Below are positions 37,298 to 55,416 of a DNA stretch of 64,000 nt, piece after piece. Each line of letters starts with the position of its first letter. Within the stretch, counting starts at the first letter, position 1. The translations under genes and the position numbers were made by a program. The notes under the pieces were generated by a model. The model worked only from the letters and a program-made list of their open reading frames with translations, did no database searches and was not told where the DNA came from. The DNA comes from Metaphire vulgaris (taxonomy: Eukaryota > Annelida > Clitellata > Crassiclitellata > Megascolecidae): NCBI GenBank assembly GCA_018105865.1, contig CM030870.1, forward strand, positions 6,487,120-6,551,119, in the 5' to 3' direction.

Positions 37298-39453
37298 TTC
37301 TCTCTCCTCCCTCTCTCTCTCTAACTCTGATGTTTCTGTATAGCGTGACTTCAACCCATCGCGTCCTCGATCCAGCCGAGATATGCGACCTTCTCAAGGC
37401 CGTTGTCCTGGTGACGTGTTGTGTGCTCATGAACTACATTGACGTTTCAATGATGTACCACATCATTCGAGGACAGACAGTCATAAAGTTGTATATCTTC
37501 TATAATATGCTAGATGTGAGGGCTGGTCTTGTTACCTTTTATTTGCTTTGATTGAAATAAGTTTAGTCTGTCTTCTCTGACGTTTTGGAAATTCACCTCA
37601 ACTGTTTCAACTAAGATCTTATGAATAAACCTATTGTTACTTTTCATATACATATATATATATATATATGCATTTAATTGTTACTTTACATATATACCAT
37701 AGTGGTATTTATATGCCATATACTTCTTCTTCTTTTTCTTCTTCTTCTTAATGCCATATACTTCTTCTTCTTCTTGTTCTTCTTCTTCTTCTTCTTCTTC
37801 TTCTTCTTCTTCTTCTTCTTCTTCTTCTTCTTCTTCTTGTTCTTCTTCTTCTTGTTCTTCTTCTTCTTCTTCTTGTTGTTGTTGTTGTTGTTGTTGTTGT
37901 TCTTCTTCTTCTTCTTCTTCTTCTTCTTCTTTTTAATGCCATATACTTTTTCTTTTTCTTTTTTTTCTTCTTCTTCTTCTTCAGGTGCTCTGTCCAAGGA
38001 CAGGTACAATACTCCAGCGTCACCACTCCTCTCTATCTTGAGCTTTTATCTTCAGGGCTGAATACTTGTTTTTCCTCATAGTGTCGAACATCCACTCCAG
38101 CATCGATGTCCTTGGTCGCCCTTTCTGTGTTTTCCCATTCATCTTTCCTTCTAGTACTTCTCTTAGTAGGTTTGATTCTTCTCTCAGAACATGACTTATC
38201 CACTTCTTTTGTCTTGTACAAATAGTGTTTATTAGGCTTTTTTAACTTCTCTTCTTTCATCGCTCAGACTTCTTTGTTTGTTATTTGCCATATACACTGT
38301 ACCATAAATTGAACTTTTATCTTCTGCATTTACTTAGGCATTATGAATTACATTTACCGTATTTTCGTGCATATAAGACGAGGCTTATACTTAGGCATTA
38401 TGAATTACATTTACCGTATTTTCGCGCATATAAGACGAGGCTTATACTTAGGCATTATGAATTACATTTACCATATTTTCGCGCATATAAGACGAGGCTT
38501 ATACTTAGACATTATGAATTACATTTACTGTATTTTTGCGCATATAAGACGAGGCTTATACTTAGGCATTATGAATTACATTTAGTGCTAGTTTCACTCT
38601 TTTTCAGATTGCAGACAAGCTCTGTGCTTCATTCGGACAGGACATTTTGGATTCTCTGTTCTGGACGGCAACTGAACCTCGGGGAAAGCGAAGAGAACAC
38701 TTTGGAGTCATTCCGCATTTGATTCTCGCCGTAATCTATGTCTGTATCCTTTTAACTTGTCTGCAGAAATGCATCTTCTGTAGTTATAGCATATACATAC
38801 ATTACTTTTTTCAATTTACATGATTTTGTCTTCAATTTGATTGGGTCTTTGATACATAGGCATAGTTTTACTTGATTTTACATAATATTACATATTTACA
38901 TAGGTTTTACATTATTTACATGATTGTGTCTTCAATTTGATGGGGTCTTTGATATCTGGGCATAGCTAGGATTTTTTGAAGGGTGCACAAGGATTTTTCT
39001 TGATCTGGGTTTTAGTCCTGAAAATTTGTTATTTAGATATTTTGCACTTTTGTTTCATTTATTGATGACAGGAAAATTTCACAGCATTCAGATTTATTTT
39101 CTACTTTAGCTTAATAGATGTTTTGATTTAGGGGTGAAAATACTATCTGAATTTTTAGTTTTGTTATTATGAATTGAAAATTGTTTTCAGACAATTATAT
39201 TCATACAAATTAGTTAACAACATTGCTATGCTTTATTTTCATACGTATTTCTTCTGATTACTGTTCCTATGACAAAATTTAAATGAAATTTTGATAAATA
39301 GTTAAATTTTATGACTTTCAAGATTTGTTTGTGCTCTTGACCAACACTAGTTTTTCATACAATTCTCGTTTTGCTTCAAGCAAACACTCTGAATGTCGCC
39401 TTCAACTCGCATAACAAAGCTCTGTTGACCATCATGATGTCAAACAATGTAAG

Positions 39454-39486
<33 letters not shown>

Positions 39487-39816
39487 TGTTATTATTATTA
39501 TTAGTATTATTACAAATATGGTGACAAATGTTAAGTCATTCACAAAGTGAGGAATTGTAAAAGTGGGGTAGGTGAGGGGTGTGGAAAGAATCGTACAGAG
39601 AAATGGAGTTGGAATAGAAAACAGCAAACTCTATCTCTTTATGTATTTAGGTGCTGTCAAATTCTAGTTATTCACAATTAGGAGACCTCTTTGCTAAACA
39701 TTATGATATTAAATGTGCTTGATTGTCTGGTAATGAAAGAGTTGTTCAGACTTCATAACCCTTGTTAAGTTGCATTTTACAAAAGATTTTGGGGAATATG
39801 TTGTCCTATTGCCTTG

Positions 39817-39887
<71 letters not shown>

Positions 39888-39969
39888 TATTGAATACTAT
39901 GTCTTTTGTCATTATTGAGCATTGAAGGTTCTTCAGAAAGTGACTGTGTCAAACCTTTGTAGTATCACT

Positions 39970-40029
<60 letters not shown>

Positions 40030-43000
40030 TGTTTGTTTTAAATATGCTGCTTACAAGTAGGCCAGTAGCTCATTGAAAACAGAATTGAGAAAATAATTTA
40101 GTCCAGACAAAGTTGAATGTATGCATTGGTGACGTTCTACTGATACTTGCTTTCTATTCTGCATTCAACGTCGACAGTTTGTCGAACTTAAGGCGAGCGT
40201 CTTCAAGAAGTTCGAAAAGAATAACCTATTCCAGATGTCGTGCAGCGACGTGCGGGAGCGATTTCATCTGATGATTCTTCTCACTATTGTTGGCGTCCGT
40301 AACCTCACCGAGTTTTCCTGGAATATGGGCGAGTATACTGTACAATGCGATGTGTATTTGCTACCAACCTTATTTTCATTATAAAGTGCTTATTATTAGG
40401 ATGTATGTAATGTAATGTAATGTAATGTGACATTTGTATAGCGCCTCTTCTATTTCTACTCAATGGCGCTCCTAGCATTGGAGTCGCAGGGTAAAGTAGT
40501 GAGACTTTAGCTTTCGCATTGAGCAGGTCGAGGGAGTAAGAAGTGTTTCCAGAATGAATGGGTTCAACACATTCCAGAGAGAGGGTCCAGTCACTGCAAA
40601 AGACCGACGCTGGGTAAAGAGCAGTGCGTGATCTGGGGACATAAACATTCTTCTGATCAGTGATGTTTGTGTATTTTGACAGGGAAAATGCTATAGAAAA
40701 AATACTAAGAATTGGGTTGGTCGAAAAGATCCGCAAATGAAGAACTATATAAGAGAATTCAGCCAAAGCAAACCATGCTGGAAAGAGTAAAACAAAGGAA
40801 ACTCCATCTATTTGGAAACAAATGCAGAATGAAAGAAGATAGAAAATGATCAAAGCTCTAATGTTTGGAATAATGGAGAGTGCCAATAAGAGAGGGATAC
40901 CACACAAGGAATGGTGTGTTGATATTGAAGAATTGTGTGGAAGCAGTTTACAGGATCTTAGTCACAGAGCAACAAACAGGAAAGAGAATGGCAGAAAACT
41001 GTGGAGATGGCATTATACACCAACAAGCTATGAACCCACTGTTGCTGTTGATGATTCATGATGATGACAACGACGATGATGATGACGACGACGATGATGA
41101 TGATGACGACGACGATGATGGCAATGATGATATTTGTAGATCACTTTTGGATCCTTATTCCCGATATCATTCTCGTCATGATTTTTGAATTTCTTGTTGA
41201 TTGGGTTAAGCACGCCTTCATCACAAAATTCAACGAGATTCCATCTGAAGTAAGCAGGAATTTTTTATGCTCTGGGACAAATTAGGCAGCCAGAAAATGA
41301 TGCAATCAAAGTGTTAATCAGTTTGCTAATTTCTTGAGTGAATGATGCTACAAAAATTCTGAATTCACAGACATAAAAATTAACAGGAGAATGAAGGCTG
41401 CCACGTCTTTGTATTGATTTTCTTATTGCTGTTGTTGTTTTTAAAATGGATTCAAAGCATTTTTATATTACTTAACCCCTTAACTGGACACCCCGAGTCA
41501 TGCTCGTCCATTTTACATTGAGTTACAAATAGTTGCCCAGTTAAGGGGTTAAGGCAGTTATTGAATGCCTTCACTCCATAAACTGCAACTTTGTATTGTT
41601 AATGTTAATGGTAAATTTTAACACATAAAGACTCCTGCATTCTGTGTGATTAGGCTTTGGTGTGTCATTGGCTGAGGTTTCTTTGCACTACAAAGTGGCG
41701 CTATAGAAGTTGATGACTAGAATAAATTAGATTTGATGTGGTTTTCTGTTTCTTACTGCATTGGCACAGATATGTTGAATTTGATTTTGTAGGTGTACAG
41801 AGAGTACACAGTCAGCATTGCATATGACATGGCCAGCAGTAGACATGATAACGTAAGTTCTAGTTTCTAAATGACATTAAATATTAATTTGGTTGTTCTG
41901 TAACCGGAAATTTCCTTTAACCCCTTAACTGCTGGATCCCGGATATATCCATCCATTTTACATTGAGTTACAGTTAAATACACAGTTAAGGGGTTAAACA
42001 TAGTGATGATCCGAGTTCTGCCAGAAAATATTTATATTTTATTATTGTTATTGTTTCACTATTTCCAAAACACTTCAGCTGCTATATAAGTTGGAATCAA
42101 AAGTCTATCAAGATAAAGATCGAAAGGAAAATGGCTAATGATATTGTGTATCAGGCAATCTCTTATTGTAGCCTGCAGACCCGCCCGAAATGGGGGTGCA
42201 GCTGCACCCCCTGGAAAAATGTAGGGGGTGCAGTGCACACCTGGAAAGAAGATGGGCTGCACTCCCTTCCAGCTAAAATTGGCCCAAAAATTGCCAAAAT
42301 TTAATAAAACTGACCCAAAATTGCCAACATCTGCTAAAATTGGCCCTAAAATTGCCAAAAATTGCAAAAATTATCTTGCCCCCAAGAAAAGTGTGAAATG
42401 ATGCTACTACTTTTACCTGGAGAAAATGTAGTCTGCGCCCCCTGTAATGTAAAATCTGCACCCCTGCTGAAAATTCGTTCCGACGGGACTGGTAGCCCGT
42501 GTACATAAAGAACATTTTGCACGCATGTCACCATTTTTCACAGAACACAGGTTATTAAACTGAAGCTCCATACTCTTTCTTCTAGAACTCTCTTCCAGTT
42601 GGCCTTTCCTTCAGTGTCTTTCTCCTTATTTCCCACTCTAATATCTTAACCTCTTTCTTATCTGGGGATTCGGGATATATCCGTCCATTTTACATTGAGT
42701 TACAGTTAAATACACGGTTAAGGGGTTAATTTACTTGGCCATTATGGATGGATTTGGGATAACATCAATTGATACCTTTGGAATATAACTAATACTATAA
42801 AACTGCATTACGGTAGTTACCGGTATTTACTACTACCGCTACTAATACTACTACTCATACTATCAACTACTACCTCTAGTATTACCACTACTACCGGTAA
42901 TAATGTTATCATTTTTACTGCTACTATTACTATTGCTAATACTATTATTGTTTTTATGATCATTATGATTATAATTATGATGATGATGATTATTATTATT

Positions 43001-44089
43001 ATTACTATTATAGTTTCTAAGTCTTTTGAGTCAAAGTTGGAAAGGCAGTCTATGTTCCTTGTTCTATGTTGTCTTAATGCAGGCGTTCTCGGATCACTTG
43101 GATATGGTTTCACGTCGGATGGGATTTATCCCGCTTCCTCTTGCAGTCCTCCTTTTCCAAATTGTCGTTCACTCTGTTCATCTGAAGGGATTTTTCAGTT
43201 TCTTCTTGTTGTTCCTCTTTTATCTCTGGTAAAAATTCAATGTCTTTGACCCCCTCAAATTCTTGCTAGTTTCTGGAATGATAATCATTTCCCGATATTC
43301 AGTGATAAACTGATTACAATAACTTTTGCAGCCGACTAGACTGCATCATGAGCAATAACGAGTGAGTGGGTGGGTGAGTGTGTGAGCAGGTGAGTGAGTG
43401 AGTAAGTGAAGACATTATTACTATCTTATATTTAGTTTTAATTGACTATTACATTGCAGTTATGGTGGTATTAGTTAATTGACTTAATAATAATATTATT
43501 ATTATTATAACTGTGCATGCAGTTGATCTACATTTATCTCCTTTTATATGGTTAAAATTGCTTTTGTTGTTTTAGCTTAGTGACATTTAAAATCCTGAAC
43601 AGTATCGTACTTCTTGGCAAAGCCCATGACCTAATCGAAGAAAGCAAACGAGCCGCGGCTGCAAAATCTGAGACGAAGGCGACACCCGCAGCCCAGACAA
43701 CTTCCAAGGATGACCTTGAACTCCTGACAATGCCAAAGGTCTCTTCCACAGAGCTGAGTGGCGACCAGACGGTGCGCCGCACTCAGAGTCTCGTGGACCT
43801 GGCCACGGAGAAAGAGGACGACGAGACTGAACCGAGCCCAGAAAGGCCATTGGAGTCCACTGCTTACCTAAGAAGTTCGTCGTTTGCGACAAATTCTCTG
43901 CTCTACAACAGCACAGTAAGTTTGCAGTCGGTCGGTCTGTACGACAGTTACGTCGATGACGAAAAAGAGACCGCGCCGACGGCACGGCACCGAGAAACAC
44001 CGAGCAAAGACAAGAAGACGGAACCTGTGGACGTTCAACCTCTCTCCGAAGTTGATCGTTACACGATGGTCTGTAATCGCATTATATGA
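33437..44089 (+). CDS. TAPT1: TAPT1, transmembrane anterior-posterior transformation protein 1
   Basis: Polytopic ER/basal-body membrane protein needed for ciliogenesis in vertebrates. Exons: 33437-33538 (tentative), 35571-35704, 36386-36504, 37344-37515, 38608-38743, 39351-39448, 40178-40328, 41140-41249, 41793-41852, 43083-43228, 43576-44089. All junction phases agree, giving about 580 codons; human TAPT1 is 567. Family motifs: ELTRGYRLEHDQARFLERR, LPLRFLRA, SMMYHIIRGQTVIKLYIFYN, FGQDILDSLFWTATEPRGKR, NVAFNSHNKALLTIMMSNN, FVELKASVFKKFEKNNLFQM, VKHAFITKFNEIPSEV, RRMGFIPLPLAVLL and NSIVLLGKA. The last exon adds a long low-complexity tail ending EVDRYTMVCNRII, like human EIDRFTICGNRID. Intron 7 appears to use a GC donor at 40329. 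No exon with a convincing start codon was found 5' of 33437, so the N-terminus is incomplete. Confidence 0.95.
34180..34300. mobile_element. SINE 3'-end remnant with (GTTA)n
   Basis: (GTTA)n then ACTTATATAGCGCTATAGTCACAGCAGGCC and GAGTGCTTTACACATTGCGC, matching the SINE/LINE end seen at 12.13 kb. Confidence 0.6.
34425..34505 (+). mobile_element. TTAA-MITE, subfamily B
   Basis: 81-bp copy in TAPT1 intron 1 with TTAA at both ends. Hairpin CGAGTAATGCTCG, then the TTTTACATTGAGTTACA core. Confidence 0.95.
34740..35450 (-). mobile_element. LINE 3' region (CR1-like), decayed
   Basis: The minus strand reads PHLEYCVQAWCPFLKKDIE, VQHRATKMIKG and LTYEERLNHCGLTTLE at 34934-35146. This is the thumb/C-terminal segment common to CR1-type LINEs. 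Other frames carry further pieces up to about 35.45 kb. It lies in TAPT1 intron 1, antisense. Confidence 0.85.
35462..35490. repeat. (GAT)n microsatellite
   Basis: About nine ATG/GAT triplets. Confidence 0.85.
36036..36107. repeat. (TTA)n microsatellite
   Basis: About 24 triplets with one GTTGTT interruption, in TAPT1 intron 2. The flank matches the repeat at 27.2-27.3 kb. Confidence 0.93.
37230..37322. repeat. (CT)n tract before TAPT1 exon 4
   Basis: About 93 bases of CT/CTTT units end twenty bases before the exon 4 acceptor at 37343. The tract provides an exceptionally long polypyrimidine stretch. Confidence 0.93.
37727..37982 (-). repeat. (TTC)n/(GAA)n array, tail of a LINE
   Basis: About 250 bases of CTT/TTC with a (GTT)n block at 37874-37901, in TAPT1 intron 4. 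On the minus strand (GAA)n follows directly from the LINE sequence to its right, so it is an expanded LINE 3' tail. Confidence 0.93.
37983..38270 (-). mobile_element. LINE 3' end in TAPT1 intron 4
   Basis: The minus strand reads DKSCSERRIKPTKRSTRRKD, then GRPRTSMLEWMFDT in a second frame and MRKNKYSALK in a third. This resembles the C-terminus of endonuclease-RT LINEs. It ends at ACCTGAAGAAGAAG, the start of the (GAA)n tail. Confidence 0.75.
38333..38584. repeat. 57-bp tandem repeat, 4.4 copies
   Basis: The unit begins ACTTAGGCATTATGAATTAC and includes CGTATTTTCGCGCATATAAG. Copies differ by one to three substitutions. As 57 is a multiple of three, the array stays open in several frames, but it is intronic: exon 5 starts at 38608. 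Confidence 0.95.
39454..39516. repeat. (CAT)n then (ATT)n microsatellite
   Basis: It begins six bases after the exon 6 donor of TAPT1. Confidence 0.9.
39819..39882. repeat. (TTA)n microsatellite
   Basis: About 21 uninterrupted triplets in TAPT1 intron 6. Confidence 0.95.
39971..40029. repeat. (CAT)n microsatellite
   Basis: About 19 uninterrupted triplets in TAPT1 intron 6. Confidence 0.95.
40408..40640 (-). mobile_element. SINE/LINE 3' end with (TAATG)n tail
   Basis: (TAATG)n at 40409-40428, then TTGTATAGCGCCTCTTC, CTACTCAATGGCGCTCC and GAGACTTTAGCTTTCGC. The same order of motifs occurs at 11.4, 13.9 and 47.4 kb. It lies in TAPT1 intron 7. Confidence 0.7.
40780..41060 (+). mobile_element. 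LINE 3' end in TAPT1 intron 7
   Basis: Reads IKALMFGIMESANKRG, PHKEWCVDIEELCGSSL and QDLSHRATNRKE, and ends TVAVDDS just before a GATGATGAC tail. This is the C-terminus of endonuclease-RT LINEs of the same general type as the copies at 0.5 and 9.4 kb. Confidence 0.85.
41055..41130. repeat. (GAT/GAC)n tail abutting TAPT1 exon 8
   Basis: Degenerate GAT/GAC triplets extend from the LINE 3' end to within ten bases of the exon 8 acceptor at 41139. Confidence 0.93.
41472..41552 (+). mobile_element. TTAA-MITE, subfamily B
   Basis: 81-bp copy in TAPT1 intron 8. Hairpin CGAGTCATGCTCG and intact TTAA borders. Confidence 0.95.
41917..41997 (+). mobile_element. TTAA-MITE, subfamily A
   Basis: 81-bp copy 65 bases after TAPT1 exon 9. 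Hairpin CGGATATATCCA with one mismatch. Confidence 0.95.
42175..42495. mobile_element. MITE-like repeat with AAATTGCCAAAA units
   Basis: Begins GACCCGCCCGAAATGGGGGTGCAG and ends TCGTTCCGACGGGACTGG. The middle holds repeated ATTGGCCCAAAAATTGCC-like units. Non-coding, in TAPT1 intron 9. Confidence 0.45.
42646..42729 (+). mobile_element. TTAA-MITE, subfamily A
   Basis: 84-bp copy with a degenerate left arm (TTAACCTCTTTCTTATCTGG) and an intact right arm. The hairpin is GGGATATATCCG. Confidence 0.92.
42940..43012. repeat. (ATT/ATG)n microsatellite
   Basis: Degenerate TTA/TGA triplets in TAPT1 intron 9, just before exon 10. Confidence 0.85.
43360..43408. repeat. (GAGT)n simple repeat
   Basis: GTGAGTGGGTGGGTGAGTG units, about 49 bases. 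Confidence 0.85.
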
Positions 44090-45168
44090 CCTTTGTGCTT
44101 CCTCTTCCTGAGAATTTGATTTAATTTAAAAATTTTAGGCCGAGTGACAAGTTTTCAGAGCAGATGTAACAAGAAGTCAGTTACGATTCGTTCTGACAAA
44201 TAATTCTCTTCTTGTTTTTAAAGTAACGACATCACTGTAATTTATTTTGTAAGCATCTAGGAAGTATTTTCGCTTTTCCACAAGATGTCTTTCATTGTTA
44301 AAAGTATTGGCTACGTCAACATTTCTTCGTTGCTTAAGACGACAAAAGTTGTCAGCAACACTACAACCACTGCCTTTGAAATGTTGTGACAATACATTTG
44401 CCTTTGAAAACGCTGTCATTTTATGATTTCGTTAGATCTCTGTAACCTGGTTCAACGCAAGAGCATTGTGAAAAACTTGCATAGAGTACGTTGTACTGGG
44501 AGACCAGCTATATGATTAACAGGAGTGTAGCCAGGTTTCAAGAATAGGGCAGGCACATCAACATTTTCAAGTGAATATGGGGGGGCCCTGATGCCCCATG
44601 GTTACGTCAACGGCGATTGACTTGCGGTTAGGGTAGAAAATATGGGATGGGGTCAAATGTTGGATATTTTGGCTGTCATGATTGGACAATCTCTTATCCT
44701 TGCAAGTTTTTGTATTTTGCAAACATCATTGGCAGCCTAGAATTATTGTTAATTCTAATGGACCAGACAGCATTTTATTGTTTGTAGTTGTTACTTTTTA
44801 AAATAACCGACACAGGTACAGTACTATGCATTTTAAACCATGTCTTTGTTGACTGCAATAATAATAATAATTGACTGTAATAATAATAATAATGATGATG
44901 ATTGACTAGTAATAATAATGTTTTTAAATCTCGGGTATAAACTTGAACATTTGCGCATCAAATACCGGTACTTCTTGCAGCAATTCTTACTTGCAAGGTT
45001 TCTCACAAAGATTTTTCATACTTCTGTCTCGTAAGACGATTTCAAGTTTATTGATCAAGATTCAGTAATATTTAACTTAGCATCTTGATTGGAAAAAATT
45101 ATTTTAAACATTTTAAATGTATAATATGTTTACTGTATGTCCATGAGTATGGAAAGTCATTGCTTGGA

Positions 45169-45174
45169 AATAAA
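45169..45174 (+). terminator. TAPT1: Candidate TAPT1 polyadenylation signal
   Basis: AATAAA 1.08 kb after the stop codon, followed by T-rich sequence (GTTTTGTCAGTTTCATTT). Confidence 0.45.
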
Positions 45175-45776
45175 AATGCAATAATGTTATAAAAGTTTTG
45201 TCAGTTTCATTTCGACAAGTAATGTTGCAATATGTCGATATGTATCGTTATTATTGACAGAACATTTATGCGCTGTCTTTTCAGGCGAGTTATTCTTGTC
45301 CTTGGATCAGCTTCATTTTTACACCCATTCAAACCAACACATTAGTGTAGACACGGGAGGGGCACAATGGTCGACCCCCCCCCCCAGTTGGATCTGGACC
45401 GGCCGTGAGATTCGTCCAAAACCGGTGAGTGGTGGGGGAGGGGTAGGGATAGAATTAAATCGAGAAAAATGCACCAGACAGCTGACTTTAAAGTGTTTGA
45501 GACAACAACTTTTTTGCTAGTCAAGACATTTGTCCGAAAAATGGGGTAGTGCTCCCCTATTCTGGAATCCTGGCTATGCCACTGAAATATAACACACACA
45601 CACACATATATATTTATATAATTATATATATATATATATAAACATTATATATATATATATAAACATTATATATATAAAGTATACAATGATGGCTCTTAAC
45701 AGTCTGATAATCCAACAGAATTCTATTCAATACAACACGCTCAAATTCAAAATAGATGATATTTTCTCAATTAGTG

Positions 45777-45782
45777 TTTATT
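45777..45782 (-). terminator. LTV1: Candidate LTV1 polyadenylation signal
   Basis: AATAAA on the minus strand, 106 bases after the LTV1 stop codon. This is a usual distance for a short 3' UTR. Confidence 0.55.
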
Positions 45783-45887
45783 AATTACTGATTATCTCAT
45801 TCATGAAATTCGAAATACAGTTTCCAGAGAGAATTGTCATTTCTTATCTTGCCATTCTTTACTAGAAATCATAAATCACAAAGTGTT

Positions 45888-52949
<7,062 letters not shown>

Positions 52950-52959
52950 CTAAATAGGA

Positions 52960-53580
52960 AAAAAAGTGAACTGCTTCTGAAAAATTTACAGTATATCTTG
53001 AAAGCCTATATCTGAAAATACTCAGTTTATTGGAAGATCTGACAACCAGAGGGAGAGAGTTCCAGATGTTTGGCCCAGAAATAGAAAAAGCCCTCTTACC
53101 TATGTCAGTGTTTGTTCTAGGTACATTTAACAATGAATCAGCAAATCTTGTTGAATGCTAATGTTTTAGATGGTTTAACATAGATTTTAAATATTGAGGT
53201 TGGCCAAACTGCAGTATTTTAAAAAAAGGACACCAGTCTTAAATACAATTCTCTGTTATACCGGTAGCCAGTGTAATTTTTGAAGGACAGGCTTAAAGTG
53301 ATCATGTTTACGAGTTTTTGTAATGGCCCAGTCCACATAATTCTTCATAAGCTTGAAGCTTTTAATCCTTGAAGCTTTTGCATGTTAGCTTTGGCCATAC
53401 CATTGTGAAGGGAATTGCAATAATCAAGCCTACTGTTGACAAGGGCATTGGCAAGAGGAATCAGAGCAGGTTTCGGCACAAGATCACGAATTCGTCGAAT
53501 ATCTCTGATTTGCAAATAAGCAGCTCTGCTGACCTTATCTATATGATAATTAAAAGACAGGTTAATTAACCCCTGCATCC
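52960..53580 (-). mobile_element. LINE C-terminal fragment
   Basis: The minus strand reads LVNSRLDYCNSLHNG (53345-53578 frame) and, in a second frame, IGKRAFSISGPNIWNSLP (52990-53090). These are the paired C-terminal motifs of CR1/jockey-type LINEs. It lies immediately 5' of the first identified LTV1 exon, probably inside LTV1 intron 1. Confidence 0.88.
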
Positions 53581-53589
53581 CTTTGGAAC

Positions 53590-54790
53590 GCTCACTTTGT
53601 TAACCTACTTCGTTTATTTACGGCACACTACTAACAACTACTTGTCTAATTCATGTTGTGGTCCAGTAAATATTTATCTATCTGTATATAACAAGAACGA
53701 ATGGGCAGACATATTATCGCTCTATCTTCATAAGAAATATTATTTTACGAATATATTATATATATAATAAATAATTCTAACCATATTTAATCTGATAACC
53801 TAAAATGAATTAATTTTGAAGAAATAATCCTTCGTTTTTTCTTTATATCGTATTATAAACAAATTTGTTGAGCACGCTTTCAGTGCAACCTGTGTTACCG
53901 CTGGACGTTTTACAGGAAGTTGGCATTAGCCCGAAGTCTAACGTGCCATTGGGTTGATAACTTGATACGATCGCTAGATCAGTGGTTCTCAACCCGTGGT
54001 CCGCGGACCAAAAGTGGTCCGCGAGAGTGTGTCTAGTGGTAAGCGGAAAATTCTGAAAAAAACGTTAATAAAAATTAGACACATATATTTTCCATTTCAG
54101 TGGCGTAGCCAAGAGGATTGGGGTTAAACTCGCCTTGGGTGCCCGGACCCAACATTTTTAGAGCAAGCAGCACTGTCAGCACAATTACAGTGTAAGTAAA
54201 GTGACGACCTTTTTGCTTGTCGAAGTTGTCGGGGCACTGACGAGGGACGAATACATGGGCGTAAAACACGGGGGGACAGCGGGGGACGGTCCCCGGCCCC
54301 GAACAGTGGCGTAGCGTGACTTTTGGGGGCCCGGGGAGCATCTTTGCCATGGGAGCCCCAGAGTTTCGAGCTGACGAGCAAAAAAACGTTATCGCCTCCA
54401 CCTTTTTCATCCTGACGAGCAAAAAAAGGTCGTCAGCACATCATTTCTAGGGTTAGGGTTAAATCCCTCTTCGGGCTCTCCCGCCCGGGGCCCGGGGGGC
54501 TGTCAACAAAGTGCCCCCCCCCCCGCCCCGCCCCACGTTACGCCACTGCCCCCGAATAATTAGTTGGCGGGGACAGAGTATCAATTATCCCCCAAGGCGT
54601 CGATCCACTTTCTGAACCGAAACTCCAAAAATATGAAATTTCACAAATAGAAATTTAAGGAAGAGCATGCATAATTGAGACTGGAAAATGTGTTAACTGG
54701 TATATAACATTTTTGAAATATTGGGGGGGGCAACAAGTGCTGGGCCCCCCTGCCCGAATTATTGGGAGGCCGGGCCCCCGGGCCCTCTAT
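53590..54790. other. Nested MITE debris, no gene
   Basis: AT-rich to 54.08 kb, then a patchwork of C/G-rich MITE ends: CAGTGGCGTAGCCAAGAGG at 54106, GGGCGTAAAACACGGGGG at 54257 and GGATTGACGCCCATGG near 54790. The inner element at 54304-54548 is listed separately. The LTV1 first exon may lie in this interval. Confidence 0.5.
54304..54548. mobile_element. hAT-like MITE inserted in another MITE
   Basis: Ends CAGTGGCGTAGCGTGAC and ACGTTACGCCACTG are inverted. A 7-of-8 duplication (GCCCCGAA / CCCCCGAA) flanks it at 54296-54303 and 54549-54556. Confidence 0.8.
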
Positions 54791-54799
54791 GGATTGACG

Positions 54800-55166
54800 C
54801 CCATGGTTTCAAACTAGTCAGTGAGATTCCCATTGACACGCACTGCGCTGAAAGTTTCTTCATACAATTGTTCCAGTAGTCTGACAATTTTGTCTGCGTA
54901 GCCTATATGTCTCACGACTGTCCACAATCCTCTCCACCAGACACTATCAAATGCCTTCCTGAAGTCCACATAGCAAACAAATAGGATTTTGTTGAATTCT
55001 ATGCGTTTTTCAGCTAGCTGTTGGAGCACAAATATTTGATCGATTGTGCTTCGCTGTGCTCGGAATCATGCAGCTTGTGATTCAGTTAGAATTTCATCTT
55101 TTCTTTTTCTTATCCTCTGCAAAATGATTGAGGTCAGAATTTTGCTGAAGTGACACAGAAGACTTA
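54800..55166 (-). mobile_element. LINE, 3' half of an interrupted copy
   Basis: From the right end the minus strand reads SLLCHFSKILTSIILQRIRK, then RSTIDQIFVLQQL, then ILFVCYVDFRKAFDSVW (54814-55029 frame), with an in-frame stop near 55070. It is contiguous with the LINE piece at 58842-59000 once the intervening transposon is removed. Confidence 0.9.
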
Positions 55167-55416
55167 CCCGGCCCGCAATATACAGCGGACCGACATATAG
55201 TTTTGCTCGGCATGCCGATGTCGGCAAAACGATGGTCTACCGCTAGCGGTCCACTACTCGGCGAATTGGCTCTAATATGGAGGCACGTACGTGTTGCCGT
55301 TATTCTACCCAGCGTGCATTGCGGCAAGAAGCGATGCTGTGAGTGCGCATGCGCGCATATGTAAGTGCGCCGAAAAGGAGGGAACTCATTGTTTAGTATG
55401 CCCGAGTGAAGGGAAG

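Larger units (their letters stand above)
44090..45887. other. Shared 3' region between TAPT1 and LTV1
   Basis: This is convergent intergenic DNA of about 1.8 kb. It should hold both 3' UTRs. It also contains degenerate CAGTGGCGTAGCC-type MITE pieces (near 44520 and a right end at 45560-45584), AAT-rich triplets (44860-44920) and (CA)n(TA)n at 45593-45680. Confidence 0.6.

Noticed and set aside
37686..38061. Long frames of Phe/Leu, Lys, Arg or Ser runs
   Set aside because: They are the six readings of the (TTC)n array and have no non-repeat content apart from the LINE remnant.
38333..38584. Regular direct repeats, CRISPR-like at first sight
   Set aside because: The units abut with no unique spacers, and the context is an animal intron; it is an ordinary tandem repeat.
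40333..40334. GT donor for TAPT1 intron 7
   Set aside because: It leaves phase 2, while exon 8 requires phase 1; the GC at 40329 fits phase and protein alignment.
43587..44000. 137-codon frame opposite TAPT1 exon 11
   Set aside because: Shadow of the TAPT1 C-terminal coding exon, whose frame is fixed by homology at both ends.
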